Positions 10,243 through 21,599 of a stretch of DNA of 64,000 nucleotides are shown piece after piece. The stretch spans positions 124,001-188,000 of the forward strand of contig JAKTTT010000014.1 in assembly GCA_030581615.1 (NCBI GenBank), given 5' to 3'. Numbering within the stretch: the first letter of the stretch is position 1; every line of letters begins with the position of its first letter. The translations under genes were made by a program, and so were the position numbers. The notes beneath the pieces were generated by a model. That model did no database searches, was not told the DNA's origin, and was given only the letters and a program-made list of their open reading frames with translations. The stretch comes from Alloascoidea africana. Lineage: Eukaryota > Ascomycota > Alloascoideomycetes > Alloascoideales > Alloascoideaceae.

Positions 10243-12311
10243 AACTGCCCGATGCTGGAGGAGTCACTTTTTCACTCTGAAGAACTCTTCCGGAATGTTT
10301 TCCACAAAAGATCCGGGAAAATCTCTACTCTGAGAAAGAGTGAGACATCAATTGAGTTGAGCCTGAGTCTGAGTCTGAGCATCTGGCCCGAATGGAAAAA
10401 CATAAAACTTGAGAATATGCCTAGATACATTCTTCCTAGCGATAAATCTTCTGTTCAGATGACAAAATGCCTCCTCCAGCTAGGAAAAAGAGATGTAGAA
10501 GGAGGGACAGCAAGGGAAGGATGCGGGAGTGCACAAACCTTCAGTGCTTGTTACTAGGGTCGAAAAATAGTCCACATCCCTCTTGAACTATTCACCAGAT
10601 AGACACTTGTGAACTTTCGAATTTTGTGCAACTGAGTGACTGTGACCACTTTTACAAACTTGGGGATGACGTTATCAATTGCGCGGACAGAGCAATCCAT
10701 TTTTTCATCCTATTAAGCCGAGATTACAGGCTACATAAAGCACAAGCCACAAGCTCATGGAGAGCTACTTTCTGTGGTAAACTGTGGCATTGTTGCGGAA
10801 GAAGATACAGCTCCTGATCCTATGCCTATATATAACAAGTTGAAGTGCACTCTTGAGGCTGAATTTCGATAATTCTTCCAGCTAGTTTCCTTACTGACAG
10901 GCCTTCTACCTATTTTTCAAAATTCTATTTAGATTGTGTTTAGATAGATCATAAAACTGTAACAGCGGCGGGTGCCATGTCGTACTCCAACTCGGTCAAT
11001 CACCAGTTCAACAAGAATAAAAAAAATGCAAACATTGACAAGCATTAGAACCTGCTCAATTCGCTCTCTGATGTCTATATATAAAGCTCTACTGGGTATA
11101 TGCACAATTAGTGCCTTAACATGTAAGAAAACAAATGCGAGGGCTTACGAAAGGTCAAGGAACAATCCTAGAGACTGTACAAGGGAGAAAGGATCTTCAT
11201 TGGGAAACTTTGTCTGGTGCTGCATTATGATGATGAGAGAAGAGGAGGAGAGAAGAGGAGGTTGTGATGGTTAGTCGTGTTGAGCGCTCCTTTCCATACA
11301 AATCTTCTTGTTCTCTGTTCTTCTTTGGCGATTGATCAGCCAATTATTTGCCCATACCTAACCAAGAAGTTTGATTAGATAAACTTGGAAAATCAAACTT
11401 GCCGGTAATTACAATTATTTTTTTCCGTAATGTTTAACGGAATTTGTTCTGCAAACAGAAACCCTATCATCAATATTTGACAAATTTTTTTTGGATCTGA
11501 GCAACCTACGTTTTTCTCGTCCGTCCTCGTAATTCTCAAAACATGTGATTATGGGAGGAGAGCAATTACCCAAAGCAGGATCTGAGAGACGTTTTGCATA
11601 TGACTGCTTAGGGTAATTCTCAGATACGAACGATGGGATTATTACAGATTCTTGAAGCGTCTTGCGCGCTCTGCCTGTGTCAGGAAGTATTGGACAGGAT
11701 CAAATTTGTTTGCAACCATGCAACGGAGACAATCCAAGGTGAAACCCGTTCAAGCATCAATAGGCCAAGATACCAAGATACAGGTACGAGATGAGGAGCT
11801 ATTCTATTCTTTTACCCTGTACGACGGTTTGTTTTCATTTTTGGTATTGATGACATAGCAAATTCTTATTATATCCTTTCCGGGGAAGCCACAGCCACAA
11901 TGCCAGACCGTGTATACCTTTGAACTGCAACTCGACTCAAGAAAAACAAAAGGAAAACTTTGGCAAATAATAATAACATAACAAATTGGATATCCTAAAA
12001 CATGATTAGATTCATAGACATTTCTTATAAGAAAATCAGCTCTTGATAATGGCATACATAAAGTAGATGATAAACATAGACAACAAAACGTTGTAACCAG
12101 GGGCGAAAATAATGCGAGATAATTATACCTTGAGCTGACAATTTTAGAGTAAACCTCATAACCATTCAGTCCGCCAAAGCGGAACTGGAACAAACAAAAA
12201 AAGAAGAAGCATCAATGGCAGACTAAAAAAAAAAAAAGTACAAAGCCGAAGAATGAACAATGAATATAAACTGTAGAAACGCAAGATATGATTGACAATG
12301 ATAAATTTGGG
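10243..12311. other. 2-kb upstream region of HIS2, mostly non-coding
   Basis: This region separates HIS2 from the LAM-like gene, both on the minus strand. Most open frames are short. A TATA-like TCTATATATAAAG lies near 11084. One small spliced candidate on the plus strand (11633-11923) is listed separately. Purine-rich GAGGAG runs occur near 11240. Nothing else is supported. Confidence 0.4.
11633..11923 (+). CDS. Candidate small Cys-rich spliced gene (speculative)
   Basis: ATG at 11633 opens a 50-codon segment starting MGLLQILEASCALCLCQEV, which contains four cysteines. It ends at a GTACGAG donor (intron from 11784). A possible acceptor after CCAG at 11906 would add DRVYL and a stop, giving about 55 aa. 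I do not recognise the family. Support is limited to the open frame, the cysteine spacing and the splice-like ends, and no clear branch point is visible. A minus-strand frame covers part of the same DNA. Confidence 0.25.
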
Positions 12312-14951
12312 CTAAATTCGTTCTCGCACGGCCTCAAGTCTCTTTTCAAATTGAATGAGATATTCTTCAAGTCTCATTTTTTCATATTCGTCAGAGGTGG
12401 CCCTGTATTGATTGGAGTTTTGGGCACTTGCAACTGCAACTGCACTTACTCGACTATCCAACCAATTCCTATCTTCAAATACAGATGGTGATTCATATTT
12501 GAACTCAATGTGATTCTCAACAACCCCATAAACCTTTCCGGCATGAATCATATAGGAAAGGTACAACAAACAGAGAAAAATGCCAGAGAGTAAGAATATA
12601 ATTGTACGCTCTGGGTTAATCAAACCCGAGAAGGAATCGAGACTGATTTGTAACGGAAACCCATCAGTTATCAAAGTTTGATGTTGCGCAGATGATATCG
12701 TTTGTGTGCTGGCCCTAAGCTCTTTCTCCTCTATCACTGTTTGACTAAGTACAACAGCACAGTTCTCTTTCAATACTCCAGCTTTTTCCAAAACAGGATT
12801 AGAATCTGAGCGCTTTTTTCTAGCACTGTTTTCAAGCTGGTGTATCACAATTTTATCCTCAACAAGTTTGATCAAATCATTCGCTGCAACCTGTTGACCC
12901 TCTGTGGTTTTCTTTTCAATCATGCCTTTGATCCAACTCGACCCTGTCCACTTTATAAAGCATGAAACCGTTAGCTTTGTGGAATTATTAACGCTCCAGT
13001 TGAAGCAGTATCGCGTGTTGGTTGCAAAAATGTTGCCATTTGGAACATCTGGTGTTTTCGTCTCTACCAGAACGTTGACGTAGGACTCAAAGTCCTTATG
13101 AAATATTTGCTCAGTTACGTTGCACCTCGTCTGCTTGGGACCAACTGGGTAATTTAAAGCTTTTATATAGTTATACGTCCTGACCTCTGAGTCGTTGTTT
13201 CCAGAATCTGAGGAGAATTCTGAGAACGGAGTTATCTCCGAGGAATCGTGGTTTTGCAGAAACTCCACCCATAGCGCATTGTTAGGACCAAAGAGAAGGT
13301 CGAAAAGGAGACCCATGGGGATGTTGAACTCCTGTTCCGCCAATATTGTTTCTCCTTCTTGCTTGGGATTAAACCCTAGCACTGTCGGTGCATGGGTAGT
13401 GGGTCCTGATGTGGAATAAGGGCAATCATCAAGCTTTGAGCCAACATTTGTTTCCGAATCACTTGTAATATCAGACCCTTCCACATCATCTTTTTCTTCT
13501 TCGTCCTCTTCACTGCTGTCACTGGTACTATTATCGGAACCATTTTTGCTCTTGATGATTTGCCAAACCTCAACAATAAAGTTGAAAGTGCTATCTCGTG
13601 CGACAAAGCTTGCAAAAGTGTGCGTCTGTCCATTTCCAAGAATCACTCCAATTGCATTATGGAAAAACCCAGCAGTGGTTCTCTTTTCAAAAACTTGGAT
13701 TTCTTTGAATGAGATAACCAAACTTGTCACCCATCCAAACAAGTTTGAGTTGAAACAGAGATGGTTTTCAGTGAGGTAGAGTCTCCCATGTACCAGGATT
13801 TCTCTGCTGAGGGCGCATGAGAAGTCGTTAATGAGCCGCTCAGTGGGAGGGATGGACTTGAATAGTTCGTGGAATGCAGAGTTTCTCGAGTTTTCAGCAT
13901 ACGGATGTGACGTATTTTCAAACGTTTTGGGGAAGACATAACTCTGTAATATGGTGCTTGTGGCTTCAAAGCCAGAGACTGAAGAAGAGGTGCTGCATCT
14001 TCTTGTCTTGAGCTGCGCCTCCGGGTCTTGTCTTTCAGCCGACGGCTCGGCTTTATACGTGCGAGGGTTTGTGGGAGAAGAAGGCAGGGAGCGAAAATGG
14101 GGGGACTCCATGATTAGGGGACTCTGTATCTCGGATCTCGAAGTTAAAGTTGTGTCTGGGGTGGAATTCGAGATTGAGACTGAGATCGAGGCAGATCTTG
14201 GGCCCGAGGAGTCTGCAGAAGAAGAGGGATCTTTGCTTAGGCTTAGAGGAGAGAAGACCGACGCAGCAGATGAGGCAACGTCTTGGGCCTTTAGTACCAC
14301 GGAATGTAGGAAGGAATTCTGAGTGGGAGAGCTCTGGGAGGTAGAAAACGTGGAAACGGAGTAAGAGAGAGAAGGAGTAGCGACCTGGGATGGAGATAAT
14401 GAAGAGCACCTATCACTTCCATCCCCCGGAACAGGAACGGGGCCTGTTTCATACAAGAAGCTCGAACTGGAGACGGAAATGGCACTAGAGGTCGATCGAG
14501 AATTATCATTGGCAGAGTTTGGGGAGGACTTAAGTCCGATCTCTGGCGCTATCGTTTCTTCTTCCTCGCGAGAGGCGGCCTTCAGGCCGTTTGTGATAGT
14601 TGCGAACGAGGTCGAGGTCGTGCTCCGCGTAGGAATCGCTATGACCAGGGGCAGAACGAGACCTGTTTGTGCTCGCCTGGTTGATTTCGATAGCTGGTGG
14701 TTGTCGGAGAGAAATGAGGGAGTATCGGGGTGGCCTCCCAACCGATCCAGAATGTCTTCACCGTCATCGCTAGGGGTCAGAGAAAAAAACAGGACATGGT
14801 TATCGAGCTATTTCCGTAAAATTATACATATGAGAGATTCATACCTTCCTAAAGAGCTCGCATCGTAGTCTGTTTCCACTTCATCTGGATCGATGTTTTC
14901 GTCCGGCCCAAGAGTCAGAACAAGACTATTATCTCCGTCATTTCCAACCAT
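12312..14951 (-). CDS. GRAM/VASt-domain sterol-transfer protein (LAM/Ltc family)
   Basis: Two exons, 14951-14845 and 14769-12312, flank a 75-bp intron with a GTATGA donor and CCCCTAG acceptor, giving 854 aa. Exon 1 adds an acidic N-terminus starting MVGNDGDNS. A long Ser/Thr-rich region leads to a GRAM domain (about 333-445; YLTENHLCF and GFFHNAIGVILG), an acidic linker, one VASt/StART-like domain (about 505-680; FNWSVNNSTKLTVSCFIKW) and one transmembrane helix (about 757-778). The family sits at ER contact sites and moves sterol between ER and plasma membrane or vacuole. A single VASt domain resembles Lam5/Lam6 more than the two-domain Lam2/Lam4, but the assignment to a paralogue is only tentative. 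Confidence 0.88.
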
Positions 14952-16311
14952 GTTGAAAACCCCCATATCAGCTCTCAGACGCATGATAAGGAGAAAAAGC
15001 GAAGGTTATCGAATTTTCTTGCTAAACTACGCTGTGCTGTGCTGGGACGATCTTTCTCCAAAGTTTGTGAGCAGGTTCTTGTCGGACTTGTCTTGAACCC
15101 AGGTGGTCTTGTGCAAAGGAGAAAAAGTGAGAAAAAGTCAATAATAATCCCTTGCAAGAAAAAAGCATTTGGAAAGAAAGCCTAACAGCCGCTCTTAAGA
15201 GCCCGGTGGTTCTCGAGCACTACCGGATTGTTGTGTGAAAATAGAATCGGAAGATTCCCCGTGCCTGACTATATTTTTTTGGATGCTTCTGGCGCGGTTT
15301 TGTGTCTGGGCATTTGCACCAAGGGTCCAACCCAACAAGAATCGCAAAAGCACCAAAACTCGAGTGTTTAAACTTCAAGCCTTGCTCGTCTGATTTCTCG
15401 AGATCACGCACACCTTTTTTCTATTGATTAGACGATGCCATTAGCGGCTGGTGGTTGGTGGCTGGTTGGCAACTTAAGCGCTACTCCTATGGCCTTCCTC
15501 CCATATTTTCGTTCAACTTGTGGGGCCAAAACCTTTTAGTGGGAACCTTAAACTGAGACCTTTTGACCATCGCTTAGTTTGTTATGGACGAGCTAAATTT
15601 GGAGGATACATGAATGGTCTTTTGGTTTATTCTCCGAAACCGTAGTAGATGACAGAGAAAAATACAATAGTGACCTTTTCAATTCTCTGGAGAAATTAAT
15701 TTCTTTTTATTAATTCGCTATATAAGAAAATTTAGATTTGATTTTTTTCATTTTTTGATGTTTTTTTTTTCTTTTCCATTTACCGTTCAAGACTAGCCCT
15801 CACTCCCATTCCCCCATATTTATGAGGAATTTTCATCTCCGTTTGCAGGTTCAAACACATGAAAACAAAAACAAAAACAAAAAGTCACTTCAAAAACCCA
15901 AGACAACACAACACAGCAGTAACAAACAAAAAGGTAAGGTAAAAATGAGAGGAATGTGCTACAAACGGAGAGAAAATATCGAACCAATCCAAAGATGCAA
16001 GGAGAAATGACCAAATTGTAAAAACCCAAAATGTTCGAACATGGCTTTATAGAAATTAGAAAAGTGACGGGAAAAGCCATAAGGAAGGAGTCTGTCCTGA
16101 CGTTGCAAGTAACTAAAAGCCAATAAGAAAAATACAAAATCGAGATTCAATAAAAGAAAGTAACTTAACCAGAGGAAGAAAAGAAAGAAAGAAAGAAAGC
16201 AAACTGGTAAAAAAATCAAGAAAATATATAAAATGTAAAAGTGAAAACGCCCAAAAAGATAGAACATTTTAAAATCCGTTAAGCGCCTCATTTTAATCTA
16301 TAACATAAGAT
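14952..16311. other. Promoter of the LAM gene and KSP1 3' region
   Basis: No gene is supported. Low-complexity tracts include repeated ACAAAAA near 15865-15885 and a GAAA microsatellite near 16185-16200. Several T-rich runs around 15700-15780 could serve as termination or promoter poly(dT) elements. The frames here are short and biased. Confidence 0.45.
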
Positions 16312-17883
16312 TCAAGCTTTAGACAAGTCCAGTAGAGAAAGCTTTGAAATCTTTGAACGCAGAGCACTTGAAGAAGGAATATCAGTCTTTTCAATAGCGT
16401 ATTGACTTTCACCAAGAACCGAATCTATGGTTGATTGTTGGTTATTCGCTGCTGCACGTCTCATTATAAAAGACTGAAAATCGTCATCAAACTCATCGTC
16501 GTCATCATCATCGTCATATTCATCCCAGCTCTTGCCCTGTCTGAAAGAAAAGCTGTAAAAATTGTTCTGAGGAACGCTGACAGAGACTTTTTGAATTGCT
16601 CGAGGTATCGCAGAGGTCTGAATACAAGACCGCGAGAGTCCATTATTGCTCTTCAAACAGTTCAAATGAGCGGTTGGCTGGGGCACCTTCTTCTCTTTAA
16701 CTAAAGAAGGGACAGAGCTATTGGACGGAAAAGACGGTTCTGAAAAATCAGATACATCCTCTTCTTGATCGCCAGTCATCAGCAAATCTTCAAACTTGAA
16801 GGGAAGGTCATTAGAATCCATAGCGAAAACGTCACCTCCGATTTGTGAATCCCATTCCTGGCTGTCCTCGCTTGTTTCAGAATCGCAAAGTTCGCCGTCT
16901 AGTGAGGGAAGCGCTTCTTCTTGATCCTCAACATCCTCCTCTTTGAGAATAATGTCATCAATTGTCAGGTCTAGCAAATTATCAAGCTTTGTTTTCATCT
17001 TTGACAAGCTACGGTACTCAGGGTCAACATTGAGAGCAGCACGCAGCACTTCAAAAGTGTCTGTAGTCATTGTTGGGTAAATATCGTATAAAGATTCGTA
17101 ACAAGAGGCAAACTCAAAGTAAGTCTTGTCCGAAAACTTTGCGATTTTGAAAGGAGCTTTCCCGAAAACCATTGTAATCATGGTAATCCCCAAAGACCAA
17201 ATGTCTGCCTTTTCCGCATCGTAATCTTCAAGATTATCACTTTCAAACAGCTCTGGAGCCATGTATTTATCCGTACCAACTTCAAAAGATTTGCAAAGCT
17301 TTTCCGTTGTGGCAAGACCCCAATCAGCCAACTTTATGGACCCATCAGCGGCAATGAGAATATTCTCAGGCTTGATATCTCGATGATATATGCCAAGGGA
17401 GTGAGAATACTCAACAACGTCAATAAGCTGTTCCATAATATCCACAACCTCATCACAAGTTCCCGGGCCATTCCCATTTCTCAAAGTATCAAACAAATCG
17501 CCATAAGGACAATATTCCAAAACCATATAAAACTTTGAAGCAGATTCAAAGCTATCGAGGAGTTTTGTTATACCGGAATGGTCTCCCAGCATTCCCAAAA
17601 CCTCAATCTCTTTTCCTGCTTCTTCTGAAACACTCATCTTTCCATTTTGGTTCATGCCATCATCATCATCACCACCACGGTTTGAGGATGCGATTTTGTC
17701 AATACACTTTATAGCAACCAGATTGGAGTAACCAGAGTCATCATCTTCACGACCATTCTCGGAAGACAGAGCGGTGTCTTCTGCAAGAGTTACGAGCCCA
17801 TAGGATCCTTGGTTGATATCAGATATCTTTCTATAGCGGCCCATGAGAAGGCCGCCATCGCAATAGGCATCAAACTCAGACAT
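16312..17883 (-). CDS. KSP1: Serine/threonine protein kinase, Ksp1-like
   Basis: The 523-aa product has an N-terminal kinase domain (about 17-315). The opening (EFDAYCDGGLL then RYRKISDINQGSYGLV) parallels the start of S. cerevisiae Ksp1, which works with TORC1 and PKA in repressing autophagy and in filamentous growth. Catalytic residues are Lys59 in VAIK, HRDIKPEN at 167-174, DWG at 187-189 (the tryptophan variant also found in Ksp1) and APE at 209-211. Two acidic inserts (about 45-52 and 71-76) interrupt the N-lobe. The tail is acidic and Ser-rich with a long Asp run near the C-terminus. S. cerevisiae Ksp1 is about twice as long, so the regulatory tail is much shorter here. No introns. Confidence 0.85.
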   Translation of the reverse strand: MSEFDAYCDGGLLMGRYRKISDINQGSYGLVTLAEDTALSSENGREDDDSGYSNLVAIKCIDKIASSNRGGDDDDGMNQNGKMSVSEEAGKEIEVLGMLGDHSGITKLLDSFESASKFYMVLEYCPYGDLFDTLRNGNGPGTCDEVVDIMEQLIDVVEYSHSLGIYHRDIKPENILIAADGSIKLADWGLATTEKLCKSFEVGTDKYMAPELFESDNLEDYDAEKADIWSLGITMITMVFGKAPFKIAKFSDKTYFEFASCYESLYDIYPTMTTDTFEVLRAALNVDPEYRSLSKMKTKLDNLLDLTIDDIILKEEDVEDQEEALPSLDGELCDSETSEDSQEWDSQIGGDVFAMDSNDLPFKFEDLLMTGDQEEDVSDFSEPSFPSNSSVPSLVKEKKVPQPTAHLNCLKSNNGLSRSCIQTSAIPRAIQKVSVSVPQNNFYSFSFRQGKSWDEYDDDDDDDEFDDDFQSFIMRRAAANNQQSTIDSVLGESQYAIEKTDIPSSSALRSKISKLSLLDLSKA

Positions 17884-18374
17884 GTTTGGGTTTCCACAAC
17901 ACCAACGGAGAGCTCAGGATAGCAAAAACAAACAAGCTGAGAAACTCGAATATCAAGTAATCCTTCTGGACTTTGTGTGGCACTTGTTGGCTGTGTACTT
18001 GGCTACACTCGAAAACCGAGGAGGAGTTTTTGCTCACTCGACGAGAGATGGCGGTTTATGCACAAAGAAGCCGGGGAGATATATATCGAAACAAGACAAG
18101 CAGGTGAAAACGGGTAAAGCAAAGAGAGAAATGCTGAGAAGAATGGGCTGGATCTGGAGCTGGGCTAAACCGGACGACTGAACTGAACTGAACTGAACAC
18201 TGACAACTGAGACAAGAAAAGATGGTTTGTTTGCGAAAAGATCCAGAAGGGAAAACGCAATGAGGTGTTGGAGGTTAGCACCCGGTTCTGGCCAATCGCG
18301 TGCCGCCGGGCGCCGTTTCGCACCCGATGACCGGGTCGGGCCTTCCCGAAACGGAAAGCGCCGCGAGGCGTGTG

Positions 18375-18382
18375 TCACGTGA
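18375..18382. promoter_or_regulatory. TCACGTGA E-box upstream of KSP1
   Basis: This is a perfect TCACGTGA palindrome about 490 bp upstream of the KSP1 start, at the edge of a GC-rich block (18280-18372). That block also holds GATGACCGGGTCGG and CCCGAAACGG. The core CACGTG is the known site of Cbf1- and Pho4-type bHLH factors. Function here is inferred. Confidence 0.4.
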
Positions 18383-20220
18383 GTCGGTTTGAAAAGTTTT
18401 TTCCTCTGGCAAATTTCTCAAAAATGAGCTTTTTGCTTATATTTTTTTCTGTTCAGCTCGTTCGTTCTCGGAGATAGAAGACTCTGGCCTCGTGTCTTGT
18501 GCTTCGTGTTTCGGGTTTGGCAGCTCGTGCCTTGCCGAAGGGCGTGGGGCAGAGCCCGGGGTATTTCCGAGTGTCTAGTATCAAGTAGTTGCCAATATCA
18601 GTATCAATTTCAGTAGCTAATCTCATTTTTGCTCCTTCTACCATGTTAAGGTTGGCGTAACTGCAGAGACAGATCTTGATTGACAGTGCTGTTGTGTCCA
18701 AAGGTCGCCCGCCGTCAGAAAGTTTTTGCCTGTTCCGGTCATCGCCGACAGGCAGTTTTGACAGGCTGGTTTCACCTGTAGATTCTTAATTATGCGCTTA
18801 AGAAATGGAATTGGGACCGGGCTTGGCCAATTCGGTCTCTCATTTACAATTGAACACTCTAGAACGATGAAAAGTGGCGTACTGACGTTGGAACATTCCT
18901 AGATTGACGCCCTTCATAACCGTAAGATCTTTGGTAACCGGAGTGATTACTTGTTATGGGATTCTAAGAAAACAGAACTCTCTGGTGTTCTGTTAGAGTT
19001 ACTTTACCGTCAATAGAAAGATGAAGAGAAGAGAAATAAGAATAGTAAATCCAGGTGCATAGAAACTATATAAAGTGGTCCTGTCATCGATCACATCAAG
19101 AGTCAACAAAAACGAGCAGTAGCATCAGCAATCTGCCAAGAAGTGGCCTAACACACCATAAGTTACGACGCTTAATAGGTTAATGATATTTTGTTTCATT
19201 TTTGACATTTCAGCGAGTAGATAATTTATTGACTATTCAAAAATAAAACCACGGGAAGGTTCAAGATGTTATATTAGTAAAAGATTGATTGTCGAACTCA
19301 TAAAAGCAATAACATAGAATGTAGAAATAAGAGGATCAAGTATATCTAAAGAAAGAAATCCCAAAGCGCTAAATAAAAAAAGAGAACATTATTCTCAAAT
19401 CATCAGAGATGTCCTCACAACCTACACCACAGTTGTCAAAGTGAAACATAAAAGGTTGTTCACCACAAATACACATCTATGGGCCTCTCTCCATTATGAC
19501 CATCCATCCGATCATTGTCCCCTCTACAGTCCAAAGAGCAAGTTCAACAAGTTCTTGGACATGTGTTTCTGGCGGATCATTATTAATATTTCTTCAGTTT
19601 CCGATTCAAACAAGGGCAACTGCGAACTCGATCTTTTGAGAGAATTGACTCCAGTGTAGACTTTTAGTTGCCTTGCCTTGAAAAATCTATTCCTCTCTGG
19701 TCAAGGGTTAGGCAAGAACACCGACACTGGATTCATTACATCTTCTACTATAATTTAGAATAAATAAAGGTATTATTATTTTCTATCCTTAGGTCGTTGA
19801 AGACCAAAAAACCAACCGTAACAAATAAACAAGCAAAACTAAAAAACAAAAGAACAAAACAAAACAAAAGCAAATATAAAAATAAAAGTAAAACAAAAAA
19901 AACTGATAGTTGAGGGACAGAACACATCGTCTTTTGCAACACGTTCTAGCTGAGATGGGGAGGGATGTATCACATTAGTCTATCCTCGAAGAGCAATATG
20001 ATCAAGTCATTTAAATGCCTTTTATGTGCAAGCGAGGAAAAAAAAAAGTTGTAAAAAAGGGGAAAAAAAGTAAAAACAAAGATGGCAAAAATAGATATAC
20101 ATAATCAAATTGGGCAACTTTGAATGACAGAATCAGTTTGTTGAACACTGAATCAAATGATTTAAAGTCTCATATGACAGAAAAGAGCGAGAATAGAACG
20201 AGGAAGATCAACCAAAACAC
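18383..20220. other. Long spacer between KSP1 promoter and SAM2 3' end
   Basis: About 1.8 kb has no supported gene. A TATA-like ACTATATAAAG near 19068 could mark a transcript, but no coding frame follows. A-rich tracts around 19800-20100 probably belong to the 3' end of the SAM synthetase gene. I see no tRNA or snRNA signature. Confidence 0.4.
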
Positions 20221-21378
20221 TTACAGAATAAGATTCTTTGGTTGTTCCCAAGTATTCTCTTGATTGGTAAAGTGACCATAAGAAGCTGTCTTCAAGTAGA
20301 TTGGTCTTGCAAGGTTAAGCTCTTTGACTATAACACCAGGTCTCAAATCAAAGTTCTTTCTGACAATGGCAACCAACTCATCAGAAGAGTATTTGGAAGT
20401 TCCATATGTGTCAACAAAGATGGAAAGTGGCTCTGCAACACCAATAGCATAGGAAAACTGGACCAAAGCACGTCTTGCCAAACCTGCCTTAACCAAAGAC
20501 TTGGCAACCCATCTTGCGGCGTAGGCAGCAGATCGATCGACCTTGGAGAAATCTTTGCCGGAAAAGGCGCCACCTCCGTGAGCACCCCAACCACCATAGG
20601 TGTCAACAATGATCTTGCGGCCGGTAAGCCCAGCATCACCCTGTGGACCACCAATAACAAAGCGGCCAGAAGGCTGAATGTGGTAGATTGTCTTGTCATC
20701 AAGCAAGTTGGCTGGGATAACTTTTTTGATGATCTTTTCCTTGATCTCAGATCTTAGATCCTCGGTTGAGATTTCTTCGGCATGCTGCGTGGAAATGACA
20801 ACAGTATCGACACGCAATGGGATTGTGGCACCGTTATCCTTAGCATACTCAACAGTGACCTGGGTCTTGGTGTCAGGTCTCAACCAGGGCAAAGAACCGT
20901 CTCTTCGGGCATCAGCAAGAGCCTTGTTCAGTTTGTGAGCGAGGAGAATGGTTAAAGGCAAAAGCTCCTCGGTCTCATCAGTGGCATAACCAAACATGAT
21001 TCCTTGATCACCAGCACCCAAATCCTCCAAGGCTTTCTCGTAATGGAGACCTTGCGCAATATCTGGGGATTGTTGCTCAATTGCAACCAAAACGTTACAG
21101 GTCTTGTAATCAAACCCCTTATCAGAGTGATCATACCCGATATCCTTGATCGTGTTACGGATGATCTTTTGGTAGTCCAGTTGGGCCTTGGTGGTAATTT
21201 CACCAAACACCATTATCATTCCCGTCTTCGAAGCAGATTCACATGCGACCTTGGACAAAGGATCGACGGCCAAACAAGCGTCCAAAATAGCATCGGAAAC
21301 CTGATCACAAATCTTGTCTGGGTGGCCTTCGCCAACAGATTCGGAAGTGAACAAGAAAGTTTCTTTGGGAGCCGTCAT
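20221..21378 (-). CDS. SAM2: S-adenosylmethionine synthetase
   Basis: The 385-aa product is full length for the family and lacks introns. It makes S-adenosylmethionine from methionine and ATP in the cytosol, feeding methylation and polyamine synthesis. Signature motifs are in place: GEGHPDK (16-22) for ATP and metal binding, GAGDQG (121-126) and GGGAFSGKD (268-276) around the catalytic site. A TCACGTGA box lies 209 bp upstream, fitting control by the Cbf1/Met4 sulphur regulon. S. cerevisiae has two near-identical copies, SAM1 and SAM2. The symbol is chosen for the family and does not imply paralogue identity. Confidence 0.97.
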   Translation of the reverse strand: MTAPKETFLFTSESVGEGHPDKICDQVSDAILDACLAVDPLSKVACESASKTGMIMVFGEITTKAQLDYQKIIRNTIKDIGYDHSDKGFDYKTCNVLVAIEQQSPDIAQGLHYEKALEDLGAGDQGIMFGYATDETEELLPLTILLAHKLNKALADARRDGSLPWLRPDTKTQVTVEYAKDNGATIPLRVDTVVISTQHAEEISTEDLRSEIKEKIIKKVIPANLLDDKTIYHIQPSGRFVIGGPQGDAGLTGRKIIVDTYGGWGAHGGGAFSGKDFSKVDRSAAYAARWVAKSLVKAGLARRALVQFSYAIGVAEPLSIFVDTYGTSKYSSDELVAIVRKNFDLRPGVIVKELNLARPIYLKTASYGHFTNQENTWEQPKNLIL

Positions 21379-21586
21379 TGTAATTTACTGAACGAGAAAT
21401 GCTTGGAAGAATAACAATAAATGGTGTTTCTGCCGAAGAGGTTTGGAAATGGGCCTATGCTATGACTCACCAAGGGATAGGATATGGGGAAGGAAAGAAA
21501 AGAAAGGAGAGAACGAGAGGTTAAAAAACTAGTCGCTCAATATTTTTTTTTCTCCGCGGCAGCCAACGTTTGCCGATTGAAAATAG

Positions 21587-21594
21587 TCACGTGA
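21587..21594. promoter_or_regulatory. TCACGTGA box in SAM synthetase promoter
   Basis: This perfect palindrome lies 209 bp upstream of the S-adenosylmethionine synthetase start, followed closely by a second partial ACGTGAT. In yeasts, TCACGTG is the Cbf1 site used with Met4 at sulphur-pathway genes, so methionine-responsive control is a reasonable inference. Confidence 0.55.
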
Positions 21595-21599
21595 TAAAA

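Noticed and set aside
11804-12193. Minus-strand 129-codon frame with a possible acceptor before FRFGGLNGYEV
   Set aside because: It begins at a TTG codon, there is no room for an upstream exon before the LAM-like gene's stop, and no family matches.
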